This document shows positions 34,180 through 42,806 of a stretch of 64,000 nt of DNA, in pieces. The stretch is from Bacillota bacterium. GTDB taxonomy: Bacteria > Bacillota > Clostridia > Acetivibrionales > DSM-1351. The stretch spans positions 5,216 to 69,215 of the forward strand of contig JAEWOH010000027.1 of the NCBI GenBank assembly GCA_023460955.1. The letters are read 5' to 3'. Each line of letters begins with the position of its first letter. Within the stretch, counting starts at the first letter, position 1. The notes below the pieces were generated by a model that had not been told where the DNA came from, ran no database searches, and saw only the letters and a program-made list of their open reading frames with translations. The position numbers and the translations under genes are program-made.

Positions 34180-35316
34180 TTATAATCTGTTGATTAGAAG
34201 ATACTCTTCCAGCTTATTCACTAAATTGCTTTCCAGATTTTGAATCACTAGGAGATGCTTTACCATGTCATCTATCAAGTCAAGTGTCCCTTTTATCCCT
34301 AGTTTTAGTGAAATGTTTGCTGAAATGTCCCAGTGTTTTGAGGCATCTTCAAGGTAGTTACATAATTTCAGTACAAGGTTTTCAGGAAACCTTCCTTCTA
34401 TCTCCTTTAAAAACACCTGAAACCGAGTCCTGTTTCTTGCCAGATTTCTAAAATTAATGTTGAGGTAATACCTGAACCATTCCAGATCTCCTGCCCTAAG
34501 CCCTTCCTCCTTTTTCACAATCAGATCGTTTATAAAACACTCCAAAGCCTTTACCCCGCATTCATATCCAAGAACCTGCTTTTTCCCTGTCATTCTGCCG
34601 CAGCTTTCCTTGATAACATTCATAAGCTTTTCCTCAGCTATGCTGAAATCCTTATGTGCGTAAATCTCCATCCAGAGATGTCTGACAGGTCTTTTCAGTC
34701 TGCCGTTGGACCAGGTTATTGGATTTTCTGATGCTCTGCCCTCATTCACCTCAGATATAGGCAATCTGCCGTCAAAATTACTGCTGGATGAAAGGTACTT
34801 GTCAAAAAGCTCATAGCAGCCTTCCTTTTCGTTATAACCGGTAATGACTGTACAATGTAGGCCATGTTCTTTCATGTACGCCCTGTGATACCTCATATGG
34901 TACAAATCAACTGCAGCCACTACAGGTTTTCCGTTATCTATCAGAAACTTTAGTCTTGAATAAGCCTCTTCCGGGTTATCAGATATGTACATGTTGATAT
35001 TTACTCTGTCCGTGTACTTTATTTCCGGGAAATTTTCAGCTGCCTGACTGTATACCGCTGTAGCAGGAAGGTATGCAAATTCAAGAGAGGTATTGAGATT
35101 TTCTTCCTTAAATTCAACTGATGTATTTGGTCCGTAAAAGTAATTTACTCCTATGTTTCCAGTCTCTCTGTCGTACATAAAGGATAAATAATCAGCAAGA
35201 ATAATTGTAGGATTGAGGCCCATATACTGAAGCACAGCTCCATAAGCATTGTGAAAGCAATCGTTTACATATGGTTGGAAGTATCTGGGTACATCTTTAG
35301 TGAGATTTTTATTCAT
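34180..35316 (-). CDS. BtrH-like acyltransferase (copy B)
   Basis: A 378-residue paralog of the 27061-28203 protein. The first 85 residues align without gaps and are more than half identical by eye (DVPRYFQPYVNDCFHNAYGAV, GLNPTIILADYLSFM). The presumed nucleophile is Cys20, and the His lies in EHGLHCTVITGYNEKEG. LFDKY and GRASENP are shared. The helical C-terminal half is DUF4872-like. It is sandwiched between ACP 2 and the AMP-forming ligase, suggesting it takes the acyl group from ACP 2. Confidence 0.78.
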   Translation of the reverse strand: MNKNLTKDVPRYFQPYVNDCFHNAYGAVLQYMGLNPTIILADYLSFMYDRETGNIGVNYFYGPNTSVEFKEENLNTSLEFAYLPATAVYSQAAENFPEIKYTDRVNINMYISDNPEEAYSRLKFLIDNGKPVVAAVDLYHMRYHRAYMKEHGLHCTVITGYNEKEGCYELFDKYLSSSSNFDGRLPISEVNEGRASENPITWSNGRLKRPVRHLWMEIYAHKDFSIAEEKLMNVIKESCGRMTGKKQVLGYECGVKALECFINDLIVKKEEGLRAGDLEWFRYYLNINFRNLARNRTRFQVFLKEIEGRFPENLVLKLCNYLEDASKHWDISANISLKLGIKGTLDLIDDMVKHLLVIQNLESNLVNKLEEYLLINRL

Positions 35317-35325
35317 ACTTCACCT

Positions 35326-35595
35326 TTAATTTATACCGACTAAATCGGAATTCAATTTACCATATATATAGTCCGAAATGGAACTGACAGTTGAAAAGGC
35401 TTCGTAGGTCAGGAAACTGCTGTCAAAGGTTATCCCGAACACATCCTCTATCTCCACAAGGAGTTCCACCAAAACAATTGAATCCACACCATAGTTGTCT
35501 CTCAAATCACTGTCCACCTCAATATTGTCATTGTTAAACTGCGCCAGCCTGCTCACCACTTCACTAACCTTCTGTTCAATTTCATGTCTTTGCAT
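35326..35595 (-). CDS. Acyl carrier protein 2
   Basis: About 89 residues; the ATG at 35595 follows AAAGGAG. The phosphopantetheine Ser39 lies in YGVDSIVLVELLVEI, with a typical carrier-protein helix III/IV region (FLTYEAFSTVSSISDYIYGK). It differs clearly from ACP 1 and is encoded at the other end of the operon next to an AMP-forming ligase, so the two carriers probably hold different acyl groups. Confidence 0.88.
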   Translation of the reverse strand: MQRHEIEQKVSEVVSRLAQFNNDNIEVDSDLRDNYGVDSIVLVELLVEIEDVFGITFDSSFLTYEAFSTVSSISDYIYGKLNSDLVGIN

Positions 35596-35621
35596 ATATA
35601 ACACTCCTTTTATAATAAAAT

Positions 35622-37196
35622 TTATTTATATCTCTCATTGATAACCTGTATTCTGCCTTCAAGCTTTACATCAACTTCCCCTTTGGCCTTCAGGTACTTG
35701 GCCAGAACATCCTTTAACAGTTCACCCTTACTGAGAAGCTTGGCTTTTTTCAGCTCTTCATAACCGTCTCCTCCGTTATAAAGGTAATCATTAGTTGCCA
35801 CCTTGTAGGATTTGTTCCTGTCAAGTTCCTTACCGTCAAGAGTTTTAATACTAACTATCCTTTCTCCGGCTGTTTTAGATGCATCAAAAACATATTTAAT
35901 TCCTGATACATGTAAAAAGCCTCCGTTCGAACCACCGTCGGGGTAAAGCCTGATACCCCTTTCAACAGCAGTGTATATGTCATCACCCTTTACTTCGATT
36001 GTCACAAGCGAATTTATAAATGGAAGCGATTTACCTATGGAATATAAATTAATATTTCCGGCAGGTATGCTTTCTCTGATACCGCCTCCATTCATCAAGG
36101 CTATTTCTGCCTTTCCGGTTTCCCTCATGGCATCTGTAAGCAGATTGCCAAGAGTTGTTTCTTTTGTTCTTACATTGGATCTGAAACCATCCAACTTTTC
36201 TTTTGTTTTTGCCACAACTTCTTTAGCAGCTTCAAAGGCTATGGTGTGATACTTCTCGGCAACTTTAAGCGAAATAGGATCTGCCTTTGTTTTATCTCTT
36301 GTATTCTTAGTGGACCAAACCAATTTCGATATTTTCCCATCCTTGAAATAGATATCTGCCTGTCCCACATGGCTGCTGTAACCACCTGCCTCAACAAGGT
36401 ATGTATTGTTCACCTTGTCGGCTTTTTCGTATAGAAAATGGTGATGCCCGCACAGTATCAGGTCTATTCCATCAACTTTTTTGACAAGCTCCCTGTCTGA
36501 ATCGTCTCCCAGATGGGATATGAGAATTACTACATCCACCTTATTCTTTAGTTTTTCTATTACTCGTTGAGCACATTTAGCCGGATCCTCCAGTCTGACA
36601 CCTTCAGTTTCTCTCGAATTTGTATTTATAAGAGCTCCCATTTCTGTAAGGCCGAACAATCCGATTTTTTTATCCCCCACGTTTATAATTTTGTATTCAT
36701 CAAAGGCTAATTCGCCATCTTTGTATATATTTGCCGAAAGCATTGGAAAATTCAGTTGTTTACTGATCTCTACCAATCTGTCAAACCCGAAGTTAAAGTC
36801 ATGATTTCCCGGTGTCATAGCATCATAGCCCATAAGATTGGCAACCTCAACCACGCCTTTGCCTTTTTGAATATTGGCTTCGTTTGTTCCATGGAACATA
36901 TCTCCGGAATCAAGGAGAAGTGTATTTTTATTATCTGCTCTGACACCATCGATTATATGCTTCATCAAAGGCATACCCATCATTACATTGACCTCATCGA
37001 GGGTGTAATACCCTCCGGTTTCCTCATCAAATACAATATGCCCATGTATATCAGCTGTGCTGAGAACAGTTATTCTTTCATCGTAATATCCGGTACTAAC
37101 AAGTACAGAATCAAAGTTCACATACTTAATTATCAAAAATACTGCCGCCCCTAATATCAGCAAACCAAGTACAATAAGATTTTTATAGCTTTTCAT
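35622..37196 (-). CDS. Membrane-anchored 5'-nucleotidase/UDP-sugar hydrolase family phosphatase
   Basis: A 524-residue protein with an N-terminal signal anchor (residues 6-24). The metallophosphatase domain has LSTADIHGH, LLLDSGDMFHG, TPGNHDFNFG, ISHLGDD and LCGHHHFLYE. A 5_nucleotid_C domain follows (TTLGNLLTDAMR, MNGGGIRESIPAG, YKVATNDYLYNGGDGYE). The architecture is UshA/YfkN-like, acting outside the membrane. Its position between an exporter and the biosynthetic genes suggests it removes a phosphate or nucleotide from the exported product, as product phosphatases do in some aminoglycoside pathways. That link is inference. Confidence 0.85.
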   Translation of the reverse strand: MKSYKNLIVLGLLILGAAVFLIIKYVNFDSVLVSTGYYDERITVLSTADIHGHIVFDEETGGYYTLDEVNVMMGMPLMKHIIDGVRADNKNTLLLDSGDMFHGTNEANIQKGKGVVEVANLMGYDAMTPGNHDFNFGFDRLVEISKQLNFPMLSANIYKDGELAFDEYKIINVGDKKIGLFGLTEMGALINTNSRETEGVRLEDPAKCAQRVIEKLKNKVDVVILISHLGDDSDRELVKKVDGIDLILCGHHHFLYEKADKVNNTYLVEAGGYSSHVGQADIYFKDGKISKLVWSTKNTRDKTKADPISLKVAEKYHTIAFEAAKEVVAKTKEKLDGFRSNVRTKETTLGNLLTDAMRETGKAEIALMNGGGIRESIPAGNINLYSIGKSLPFINSLVTIEVKGDDIYTAVERGIRLYPDGGSNGGFLHVSGIKYVFDASKTAGERIVSIKTLDGKELDRNKSYKVATNDYLYNGGDGYEELKKAKLLSKGELLKDVLAKYLKAKGEVDVKLEGRIQVINERYK

Positions 37197-37222
37197 TGAT
37201 GCTCCTCCTGCCCTATAGACAT

Positions 37223-38059
37223 TTACATTGATGTTCCGGTGCTGGAATAACGTTTGACTCCCTGCTTCCAGAACATATACACAATTACATACATTAATAC
37301 TGCAACAAAGGGAGGCAGGTACATATATCCTGTCCAGAATGAATGCATTTCAGCTTTATTAAGAAAGAACTGTGATGGGAAGTAATTGACGAAAGCAAAA
37401 GGTACAATAAACATAAGCAACTTTTGAATAATTACGGGATAAAAGCTTATGGGGTAACCCGAAAACCTTCGTGCATTGAAAAAAATCATATTCCGAAGGT
37501 TATCGGTTTTTATGGTCCAAAAACTGAAACAAGATGCTAAAAGGAAAATTGAGGCCTGGATGATTGCTCCGCTTAGCAGTACAATAATATAATAAATAAT
37601 GCTTTTCGCGTTCCAAATGATTCCCACAGAGAAGGCGGTTTTTGTAAATAGTATAACTCCTACTATTCCATGCCCCAGACCCGCACTCAAATCTATTCTT
37701 GAAGCAACTATCTGATACATTAATCCGAGAGGTCTGGTCAAAAACCTGTCAAATTCCCCGGAATAGATCATGCCTGAAAAATCTCTCATCCCTGCGAAAA
37801 ACAACACGAATATGCTGTAGGATATAAACAGGAAGCTGTATAAGAAAAACATCTCATTATAATCCCACCCTTTTATATGAACAAACCGTACAAGAATAAG
37901 AAACATAACCACGACGCTTATCATTTCCCTGCAAAAAATAGCTATTGTTATAAAAAACCTGTCAAATTTATATTCTAATATTGACTTCAGACTTAGTTTT
38001 GCATATTGTAATAACAAAATAAAAAGTTCATGTAAATTAAAGACTGATTTGTTTCCCAT
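37223..38059 (-). CDS. ABC-2 family exporter permease (COG3694-like)
   Basis: A 278-residue integral membrane protein with about six transmembrane segments. The conserved stretch MIYSGEFDRFLTRPLGLMYQ and the partner genes match the COG4586/COG4587/COG3694 three-gene ABC exporter type. It is followed 26 bp later by the phosphatase gene. Probably exports the cluster product. Confidence 0.82.
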   Translation of the reverse strand: MGNKSVFNLHELFILLLQYAKLSLKSILEYKFDRFFITIAIFCREMISVVVMFLILVRFVHIKGWDYNEMFFLYSFLFISYSIFVLFFAGMRDFSGMIYSGEFDRFLTRPLGLMYQIVASRIDLSAGLGHGIVGVILFTKTAFSVGIIWNAKSIIYYIIVLLSGAIIQASIFLLASCFSFWTIKTDNLRNMIFFNARRFSGYPISFYPVIIQKLLMFIVPFAFVNYFPSQFFLNKAEMHSFWTGYMYLPPFVAVLMYVIVYMFWKQGVKRYSSTGTSM

Positions 38060-38062
38060 CTG

Positions 38063-38851
38063 TCACCCTCCCTGTACCACAAGTTTTTTAAGAGCTGTTT
38101 TCCATAAAAGCCGACCGACCAGAAACAAGCCTAAGGCCCACAAAAGCTGTTTAACCATTACCATCATTATCTCATCCATGGGTATCTGTCCAAGATATAT
38201 GGATATTGGTACATAGTATATGGATGCAAAGGGTGTCAGATTTATAAAATCTACAAGGGCTTGGGGCATAAACCACAGCGGAAGTAATGCTCCCGATAAG
38301 ATCATAACTGCAGCATCCTTTATGGTCACTAGACTAAAGGTCCAATAGAACCAAAAGGAACTTACCCATACTATAAAATTCAGGTTATACAAAACAAGAT
38401 AACCCAATATAGTGCTGATCAGAAAATAAACAGCCATGGATAGTGAGAAGGGCGGATACATTTTGAAAAGGACTATGGATACAACCATAGCGGGTACAAG
38501 CTGCATAAGCACCCTGAATACCAGTATCCCCACATTATAAGAAAACACATATCCTCCGAAGCTTATTGGCTTTAATAAATCCAAACCTATAGAACCCGAC
38601 CGGACCTTATATTCAATATGGTATTCATCCATGGCATATATGCACTGCATTAGGAAGGACAATACAACATAAGTTATCAGCATTTTGAACTGAACACCGT
38701 CCACTGACTGTTCGTCCTCATATATTGCTTTCCATATTGATATATTTACAAAAATCATTACTATAGCATTTATCACACCGGCAAGGTAGTCGGCTCTGTA
38801 AGCAATGCTGTTCTGGAAGGCTTTTTTAGCAAACTCTACATAAGCTCTCAT
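38063..38851 (-). CDS. ABC-2 family exporter permease (COG4587-like)
   Basis: A 262-residue membrane protein with six hydrophobic segments. The VRSGSIGLDLLKPISFGGY motif corresponds to the D(R/L)LLKP.. segment of this permease family. It overlaps the ATPase gene by 26 bp and ends 3 bp before the second permease, so the three proteins are likely made in balance as one transporter. Confidence 0.82.
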   Translation of the reverse strand: MRAYVEFAKKAFQNSIAYRADYLAGVINAIVMIFVNISIWKAIYEDEQSVDGVQFKMLITYVVLSFLMQCIYAMDEYHIEYKVRSGSIGLDLLKPISFGGYVFSYNVGILVFRVLMQLVPAMVVSIVLFKMYPPFSLSMAVYFLISTILGYLVLYNLNFIVWVSSFWFYWTFSLVTIKDAAVMILSGALLPLWFMPQALVDFINLTPFASIYYVPISIYLGQIPMDEIMMVMVKQLLWALGLFLVGRLLWKTALKKLVVQGG

Positions 38852-39845
38852 CTAATTTTATTCCTCCCTGATAGATTTCTCTGATTATTCCTTCAATTTC
38901 AGGCTCCTGGACTGTCAAATCCACAATTCCATACTTTTGTGTCAGCTCATATATCAGATTTGATATCTGAACCTCATCCTTCTGGAACCTGAGCCATTTT
39001 TTCCTTTCCTTCTCCTCTACCACCTCAACACCCTTAATATCAATATTCTCTATAGTTTCGGAAAACTCAACAACGAGTGTACGGCTGGTGCCAAAGCTGT
39101 CCTTAATATGATCTACCGTACCGTCATATATTGTCGTACCCTGATCGATAATAATCATTCTTTGGCAGGTCTTTTCAATGTCCTGCATATCGTGGGTAGT
39201 AAATAGCATTGTGGTCCCTTTTTCCTTATTAATAAATCTTATAAATTCTCTTACTTTTTCCTTGGCAATTACATCAAGTCCGATTGTGGGTTCATCAAAA
39301 AAAATAATTTCAGGGTCGTGGAGCATCGCCGCAGCTATATCAGCCCTCATTTTCTGACCCAGGCTTAGCTGTCTGACAGGCTGTGTCATAAATTGATTGA
39401 TTTCAAGTAGTTCATTAAATAAACTTAAATTATTCTTGTATGTTTTTTCCGGGATTTTATATATGTACTTGAGCAGTTCGAAGGTGTCGATCACAGGCAA
39501 ATCCCACCACAACTGGCTTCTCTGTCCGAACACAACACCAAGCCTCATTGCGTTTTTCTTTCTGTCATTATGAGGAGATAAGCCTCCTATTGAAATAGTA
39601 CCGGAAGTTGGTACCAGGATTCCTGTCAGCATCTTAACTGTTGTGGATTTGCCTGCCCCATTAGGCCCTATAAAGCCAACAGTTTCACCTTTGTCTATGG
39701 AAAAGCTGATATTGTCAACTGCACGTTTCATTTTATATTCAGGAACAAGCAGACTCTGAATTGATCCCATCAAGCCTTTTTTACGAACATTAAGTTTATA
39801 GTCTTTTACCAGGTTATTAACTTCAATCAGTGGCATTTTTGACAC
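38826..39845 (-). CDS. ABC exporter ATPase (COG4586-like)
   Basis: A 339-residue ATPase and first gene of the long operon. Walker A is GPNGAGKSTTVKML, and the Q-loop region is FGQRSQLWWDLPV, a sequence typical of COG4586 ATPases. The signature is LSLGQKMRADIAAAML, Walker B is IIFFDEPTIGLD, and the H-loop is FTTHDMQDIE. A C-terminal extension of about 80 residues (TLVVEFSETIENIDIKG onward) is also usual for this type. The start follows AAGGGTG. Confidence 0.92.
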   Translation of the reverse strand: MSKMPLIEVNNLVKDYKLNVRKKGLMGSIQSLLVPEYKMKRAVDNISFSIDKGETVGFIGPNGAGKSTTVKMLTGILVPTSGTISIGGLSPHNDRKKNAMRLGVVFGQRSQLWWDLPVIDTFELLKYIYKIPEKTYKNNLSLFNELLEINQFMTQPVRQLSLGQKMRADIAAAMLHDPEIIFFDEPTIGLDVIAKEKVREFIRFINKEKGTTMLFTTHDMQDIEKTCQRMIIIDQGTTIYDGTVDHIKDSFGTSRTLVVEFSETIENIDIKGVEVVEEKERKKWLRFQKDEVQISNLIYELTQKYGIVDLTVQEPEIEGIIREIYQGGIKLDESLCRVC

Positions 39846-39893
39846 CCTTCCCTCATTATTATTTTGTTTTGATAATCTAATAACTTGTTTAAA

Positions 39894-39964
39894 TTTGTTA
39901 ACTGTTGTAAATATTTGTTAACTTATGTTTTATAATACATATTTTAACAATAATAGCAGTTAAC
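39894..39964. promoter_or_regulatory. Candidate operator: repeated GTTAAC boxes upstream of the biosynthetic operon
   Basis: TTTGTTAACT occurs at 39894-39903 and again at 39914-39923, exactly 20 bp apart (about two helical turns). A third GTTAAC lies at 39959-39964. They sit 50-120 bp upstream of the first cluster gene. They may bind the adjacent LuxR-type regulator; this is inference. Confidence 0.4.
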
Positions 39965-39997
39965 GCCACTATACATTGGTATAGTATTTAATAAAAC

Positions 39998-40033
39998 AAA
40001 AGTGATACTACCCATATAGGTGGTATCACTTTT
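39998..40033. terminator. Terminator of the LuxR-type regulator gene
   Basis: AAAAGTGATACTACC pairs with GGTGGTATCACTTTT (one mismatch) around the loop CATATA, directly after the regulator stop on the minus strand. Confidence 0.75.
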
Positions 40034-40035
40034 AA

Positions 40036-40839
40036 TCAGCAATCAATCTCTTCAAGACATAAAAGATTGAGTTTTATACATTTTATTAACGCCTGAGCAG
40101 TACATTCCACATTGAGCTTTTTGAATATAAACTTTTTATGATATTTAACTGTGTTTATACTGATTCCCTGATTGAAGGCGATTATCTTATCAGGCAAGCC
40201 CTTGGCCATCATTTTAAGTATTTGAAGCTGTTTTTGTGTCAGGATATAGTTCTTTGAATCAGATAGAAGTGATTTCTGTTTTTCAGTCTTAAGATCGTTT
40301 ACCAGTTTATAGGCTGCCAGATCTCCCAGAATTTTAAGATCGATTTCTATTTCTTGATATAATCTGCATAAGACTAAAAAGCCAAAGTCCTCACAGTTAT
40401 AGTTCAAAGGAATGGCATATAGAAACATTTCCTTAAGCAACTCACTGTAATGGTGCTGAGGAATTGTATATACAGCCTGTTTTAGTTTCATTGAAAGAGA
40501 AACTGCGTTTGTACCTATCGTTTTCTCGGAGAAGCTTATTCCTTCTTTTATTCCTTTTTTTTCAAGTCTCCTGGCAAGGTTCCTGCAACATTTTTTTTTT
40601 AAAATTATTCCGTAATTGTTAACTAACAATAATACTAAATTATTTTTTAGAGACAACTCCTCGAAATCACTTCCAAGATTATTGAAAACTGAAACTAAGA
40701 CACTATTCTCCTCCTGCACGGCTTGCAGTGCCTCCTTATTAATAGTGTCTCCGGCAATACCTGAAGTATTATCGACTCCAATATTTAAACATCTTCTCCA
40801 GGATGCAAGAATTTCATCTACAGGCTGAAGTGTTATCAT
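40036..40839 (-). CDS. LuxR-type regulator with AcoR-like N-terminal region
   Basis: A 267-residue protein. The N-terminus has DEILASWRRCLNIGVDN, the SWxRC pattern of AcoR-type activators that precedes a GAF-like sensor domain (about residues 40-185). The C-terminus is a LuxR/FixJ helix-turn-helix: LTQKQLQILKMMAKGLPDKI and ISINTVKYHKKFIFKKLNV. There is no sigma-54 AAA domain, so this is an unusual pairing. Its gene lies upstream of, and reads toward, the biosynthetic operon, with a terminator between. It is the most likely pathway regulator. Confidence 0.82.
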   Translation of the reverse strand: MITLQPVDEILASWRRCLNIGVDNTSGIAGDTINKEALQAVQEENSVLVSVFNNLGSDFEELSLKNNLVLLLVNNYGIILKKKCCRNLARRLEKKGIKEGISFSEKTIGTNAVSLSMKLKQAVYTIPQHHYSELLKEMFLYAIPLNYNCEDFGFLVLCRLYQEIEIDLKILGDLAAYKLVNDLKTEKQKSLLSDSKNYILTQKQLQILKMMAKGLPDKIIAFNQGISINTVKYHKKFIFKKLNVECTAQALIKCIKLNLLCLEEIDC

Positions 40840-41152
40840 TTGTATACCCCTCTCATGTTTCGATTTTGATTAGCATTTAACCTTTCTACCAATTCTGGTG
40901 GAACAAGTAAGTCAATACATTAAAGTCAATACCGAGAAAAGGAATATTCTATTATTTATACCAATATATTACTATTTTAAATAAAAAAATTCAAATAATT
41001 TTATTTTCTGGATTATTTTGTAATTAACTGCCCTTTAATATATATTATTAAAGAAATTGGTACCCATCTTTTGATTGAGTACCAATTTTGTCATTTTTAT
41101 AAAGTTTTTTGCTTAATCCAGCCTACGCCATCAAACTTTTAAAGAAAGATTT
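40840..41152. other. Intergenic interval with one terminator
   Basis: AT-rich, about 310 bp, between two minus-strand genes. It holds the regulator promoter (not placed) and the hairpin at 41054-41088. No coding potential seen. Confidence 0.6.
41054..41088. terminator. Hairpin terminator after the lipoprotein gene
   Basis: AAATTGGTAC pairs exactly with GTACCAATTT around a 15-nt loop, downstream of the minus-strand gene at 41153. Confidence 0.6.
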
Positions 41153-41797
41153 TTAAGGCTTTTTAACTTCCTGCTTTCCTGTAACTTTACTCTTATCATC
41201 CATATTAAAGGATTTCTTTATTTCATCACTTGTAAAGTAAACATTACCCTGTACTGTTGCATCAACTAACTTGAAGTTTTTAACATTAACATAAAGATCA
41301 CCCTTAAAGGTTCCATGCTGAATGCTTGCTTCAGGGCTATTAATGGTAAACTTGGGAGCAGTTAAAGTGTACCTTGCAGTTATTTTTCTGTCTGCATCCT
41401 GGGAATATAGGGCAACCTTTCTTTGGATAATATCCTTACCGTCTTTATCCTTCTTTCCGTTTTTATACTCTCCGTCAAGAGTAATGTCCTTATCTATTGT
41501 AAGATCCTTTGTTAGAGCAATAATCCATGTGCCGTTACTGCTAATAGCCTTTTGGAAAGCTTCAGGATTATTTACGATAGAAGCTGAACTGATGGCGTCA
41601 GCAGTAGGTGTGCCTGTTGCAGGAGTTGTTGCGGCTGCAGTGGATCCTGCGGCTGATGTAATAGCTGCTGTTGTAGGTGTTGAAGTCTGGGTTGCTGTGT
41701 TTGTCGGAGTTGTAGGCGTCTCTTTCTTGGCACATCCGGCAAAGAGCGCAATGGTAAGTAATGATACAGCTGCGATTATTAATTTTCTGTTTTTCAT
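41153..41797 (-). CDS. Lipoprotein with Thr/Ala-rich linker, function unknown
   Basis: A 214-residue protein with a lipoprotein signal (lipobox LFAGC, Cys22). A linker of about 45 residues rich in Thr, Ala, Pro and Ser follows, then a C-terminal region of about 140 residues with short alternating strands (LTKDLTIDKDITLDGEY, FTINSPEASIQHG, DLYVNVKNFKLVDATVQGNV, given in parts). That pattern resembles a right-handed beta-helix or a pectate-lyase-like fold, but no catalytic motif was recognised. The start follows AGGAGG. Confidence 0.75.
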   Translation of the reverse strand: MKNRKLIIAAVSLLTIALFAGCAKKETPTTPTNTATQTSTPTTAAITSAAGSTAAATTPATGTPTADAISSASIVNNPEAFQKAISSNGTWIIALTKDLTIDKDITLDGEYKNGKKDKDGKDIIQRKVALYSQDADRKITARYTLTAPKFTINSPEASIQHGTFKGDLYVNVKNFKLVDATVQGNVYFTSDEIKKSFNMDDKSKVTGKQEVKKP

Positions 41798-41959
41798 AAT
41801 AAAACCTCCTAAATGTTATGGTATTTACCAATGTTTAGTATCACCATAATTTTAGAAAATATTAGTGAATTATCAAAAATTTGTTTATTCCACGTGTAAA
41901 TAAGTATTTTCCAGACTGGCTCGCCTACGCTAAAGCAACCTTTAAGCTTGACACTACTT

Positions 41960-42583
41960 CTATTGTTTGTCTGCAGCTCGCCCATACCTTAGTGGTATAG
42001 CTACCTTTCGGTTGAAGAAAGCTATTATGGGGCCCATGAAAAATGCAGTTATAACAGTCCCTATTCCTACGGTAGCTCCAAGTAAAAAGCCTATTAATGT
42101 GCAAATAAAGTCAGTGCCTATTCTGCAATACTGGAAGCGTGCCACTTTCTTTTCAGATAAAATCAGTGCTACCGCATCGTAGGTTGAAACGCCCAAATCT
42201 CCCGTAAAATATAGAGAAGAGCCGAAACTTATGATAACTATTCCAATAAGCAAAAATACTACTTTTATTAGTAAGTTCGGGTTTGGAATCCATACATCAA
42301 ATAACCATGATGAAAACTGGATAACATAACCCAGCAAAAAAATGTTAATAAATGTTCCAAGTCCTATCTTCCTGCGATCTACAAAAAATATAACGATTAA
42401 CATAAGTAAATTCAAAATCGAATAAAAGTTTCCATAGCCTAAGGGTATATGTCTGGAGGCACCGTGCGCAAATACCTGGAAGGGATCCATACCGAAAACC
42501 GAAAAATTGAACATTCCTACGCTGAAACCTGCTATTAGAACTCCGAACACGGTCATAATAATTCTTCTTGTTTTCTCTTTCAT
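41960..42583 (-). CDS. YczE/YitT-type membrane protein
   Basis: A 207-residue protein with five to six transmembrane segments. The ATG at 42583 follows AGGAG by eight bases; 12 codons of open frame upstream are not needed. The segments GFSVGMFNFSVFGMDPFQVF, LGYGNFYSILN and TGDLGVSTYDAVALIL match the YczE-like family (COG2364). Function is poorly known; in Bacillus, yczE influences antibiotic synthesis. It lies downstream of GH3 beyond a strong terminator. Confidence 0.78.
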   Translation of the reverse strand: MKEKTRRIIMTVFGVLIAGFSVGMFNFSVFGMDPFQVFAHGASRHIPLGYGNFYSILNLLMLIVIFFVDRRKIGLGTFINIFLLGYVIQFSSWLFDVWIPNPNLLIKVVFLLIGIVIISFGSSLYFTGDLGVSTYDAVALILSEKKVARFQYCRIGTDFICTLIGFLLGATVGIGTVITAFFMGPIIAFFNRKVAIPLRYGRAADKQ

Positions 42584-42743
42584 TACATTATCTCCTATTT
42601 CTAATTCATTAATTTTCAATATTACTGGTACTTAACAACCAGTAATAATTATATTAAACAAACGCACCAAATACAACATTATGTAACCTTAATTTCAAGC
42701 ATTACAGACAACACCTGCCTAGTCGGAATTTTTCTGTTGAATC

Positions 42744-42799
42744 AAAAAAACTCCTTCCCGGCTTAATTATACTATTTCACCGGGAAAGAGTTTTTTTTT
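42744..42799. terminator. Strong terminator of the GH3 gene
   Basis: AAAAAAACTCCTTCCCGG pairs with CCGGGAAAGAGTTTTTTT, with a long T run on each strand, 8 bp after the GH3 stop. Confidence 0.85.
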
Positions 42800-42806
42800 G
42801 CCAATT

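Noticed and set aside
21809..39845. Cluster as the closthioamide pathway known from Ruminiclostridium
   Set aside because: No adenine-nucleotide alpha-hydrolase-type thioamide synthetase and no aryl acid supply enzyme were seen; only the ATP-grasp/papain-like logic is shared.
21809..39845. Cluster as a butirosin or other 2-deoxystreptamine aminoglycoside pathway
   Set aside because: No 2-deoxy-scyllo-inosose synthase, aminotransferase or radical SAM dehydrogenase genes are present; only BtrH/I/J/K-like functions match.
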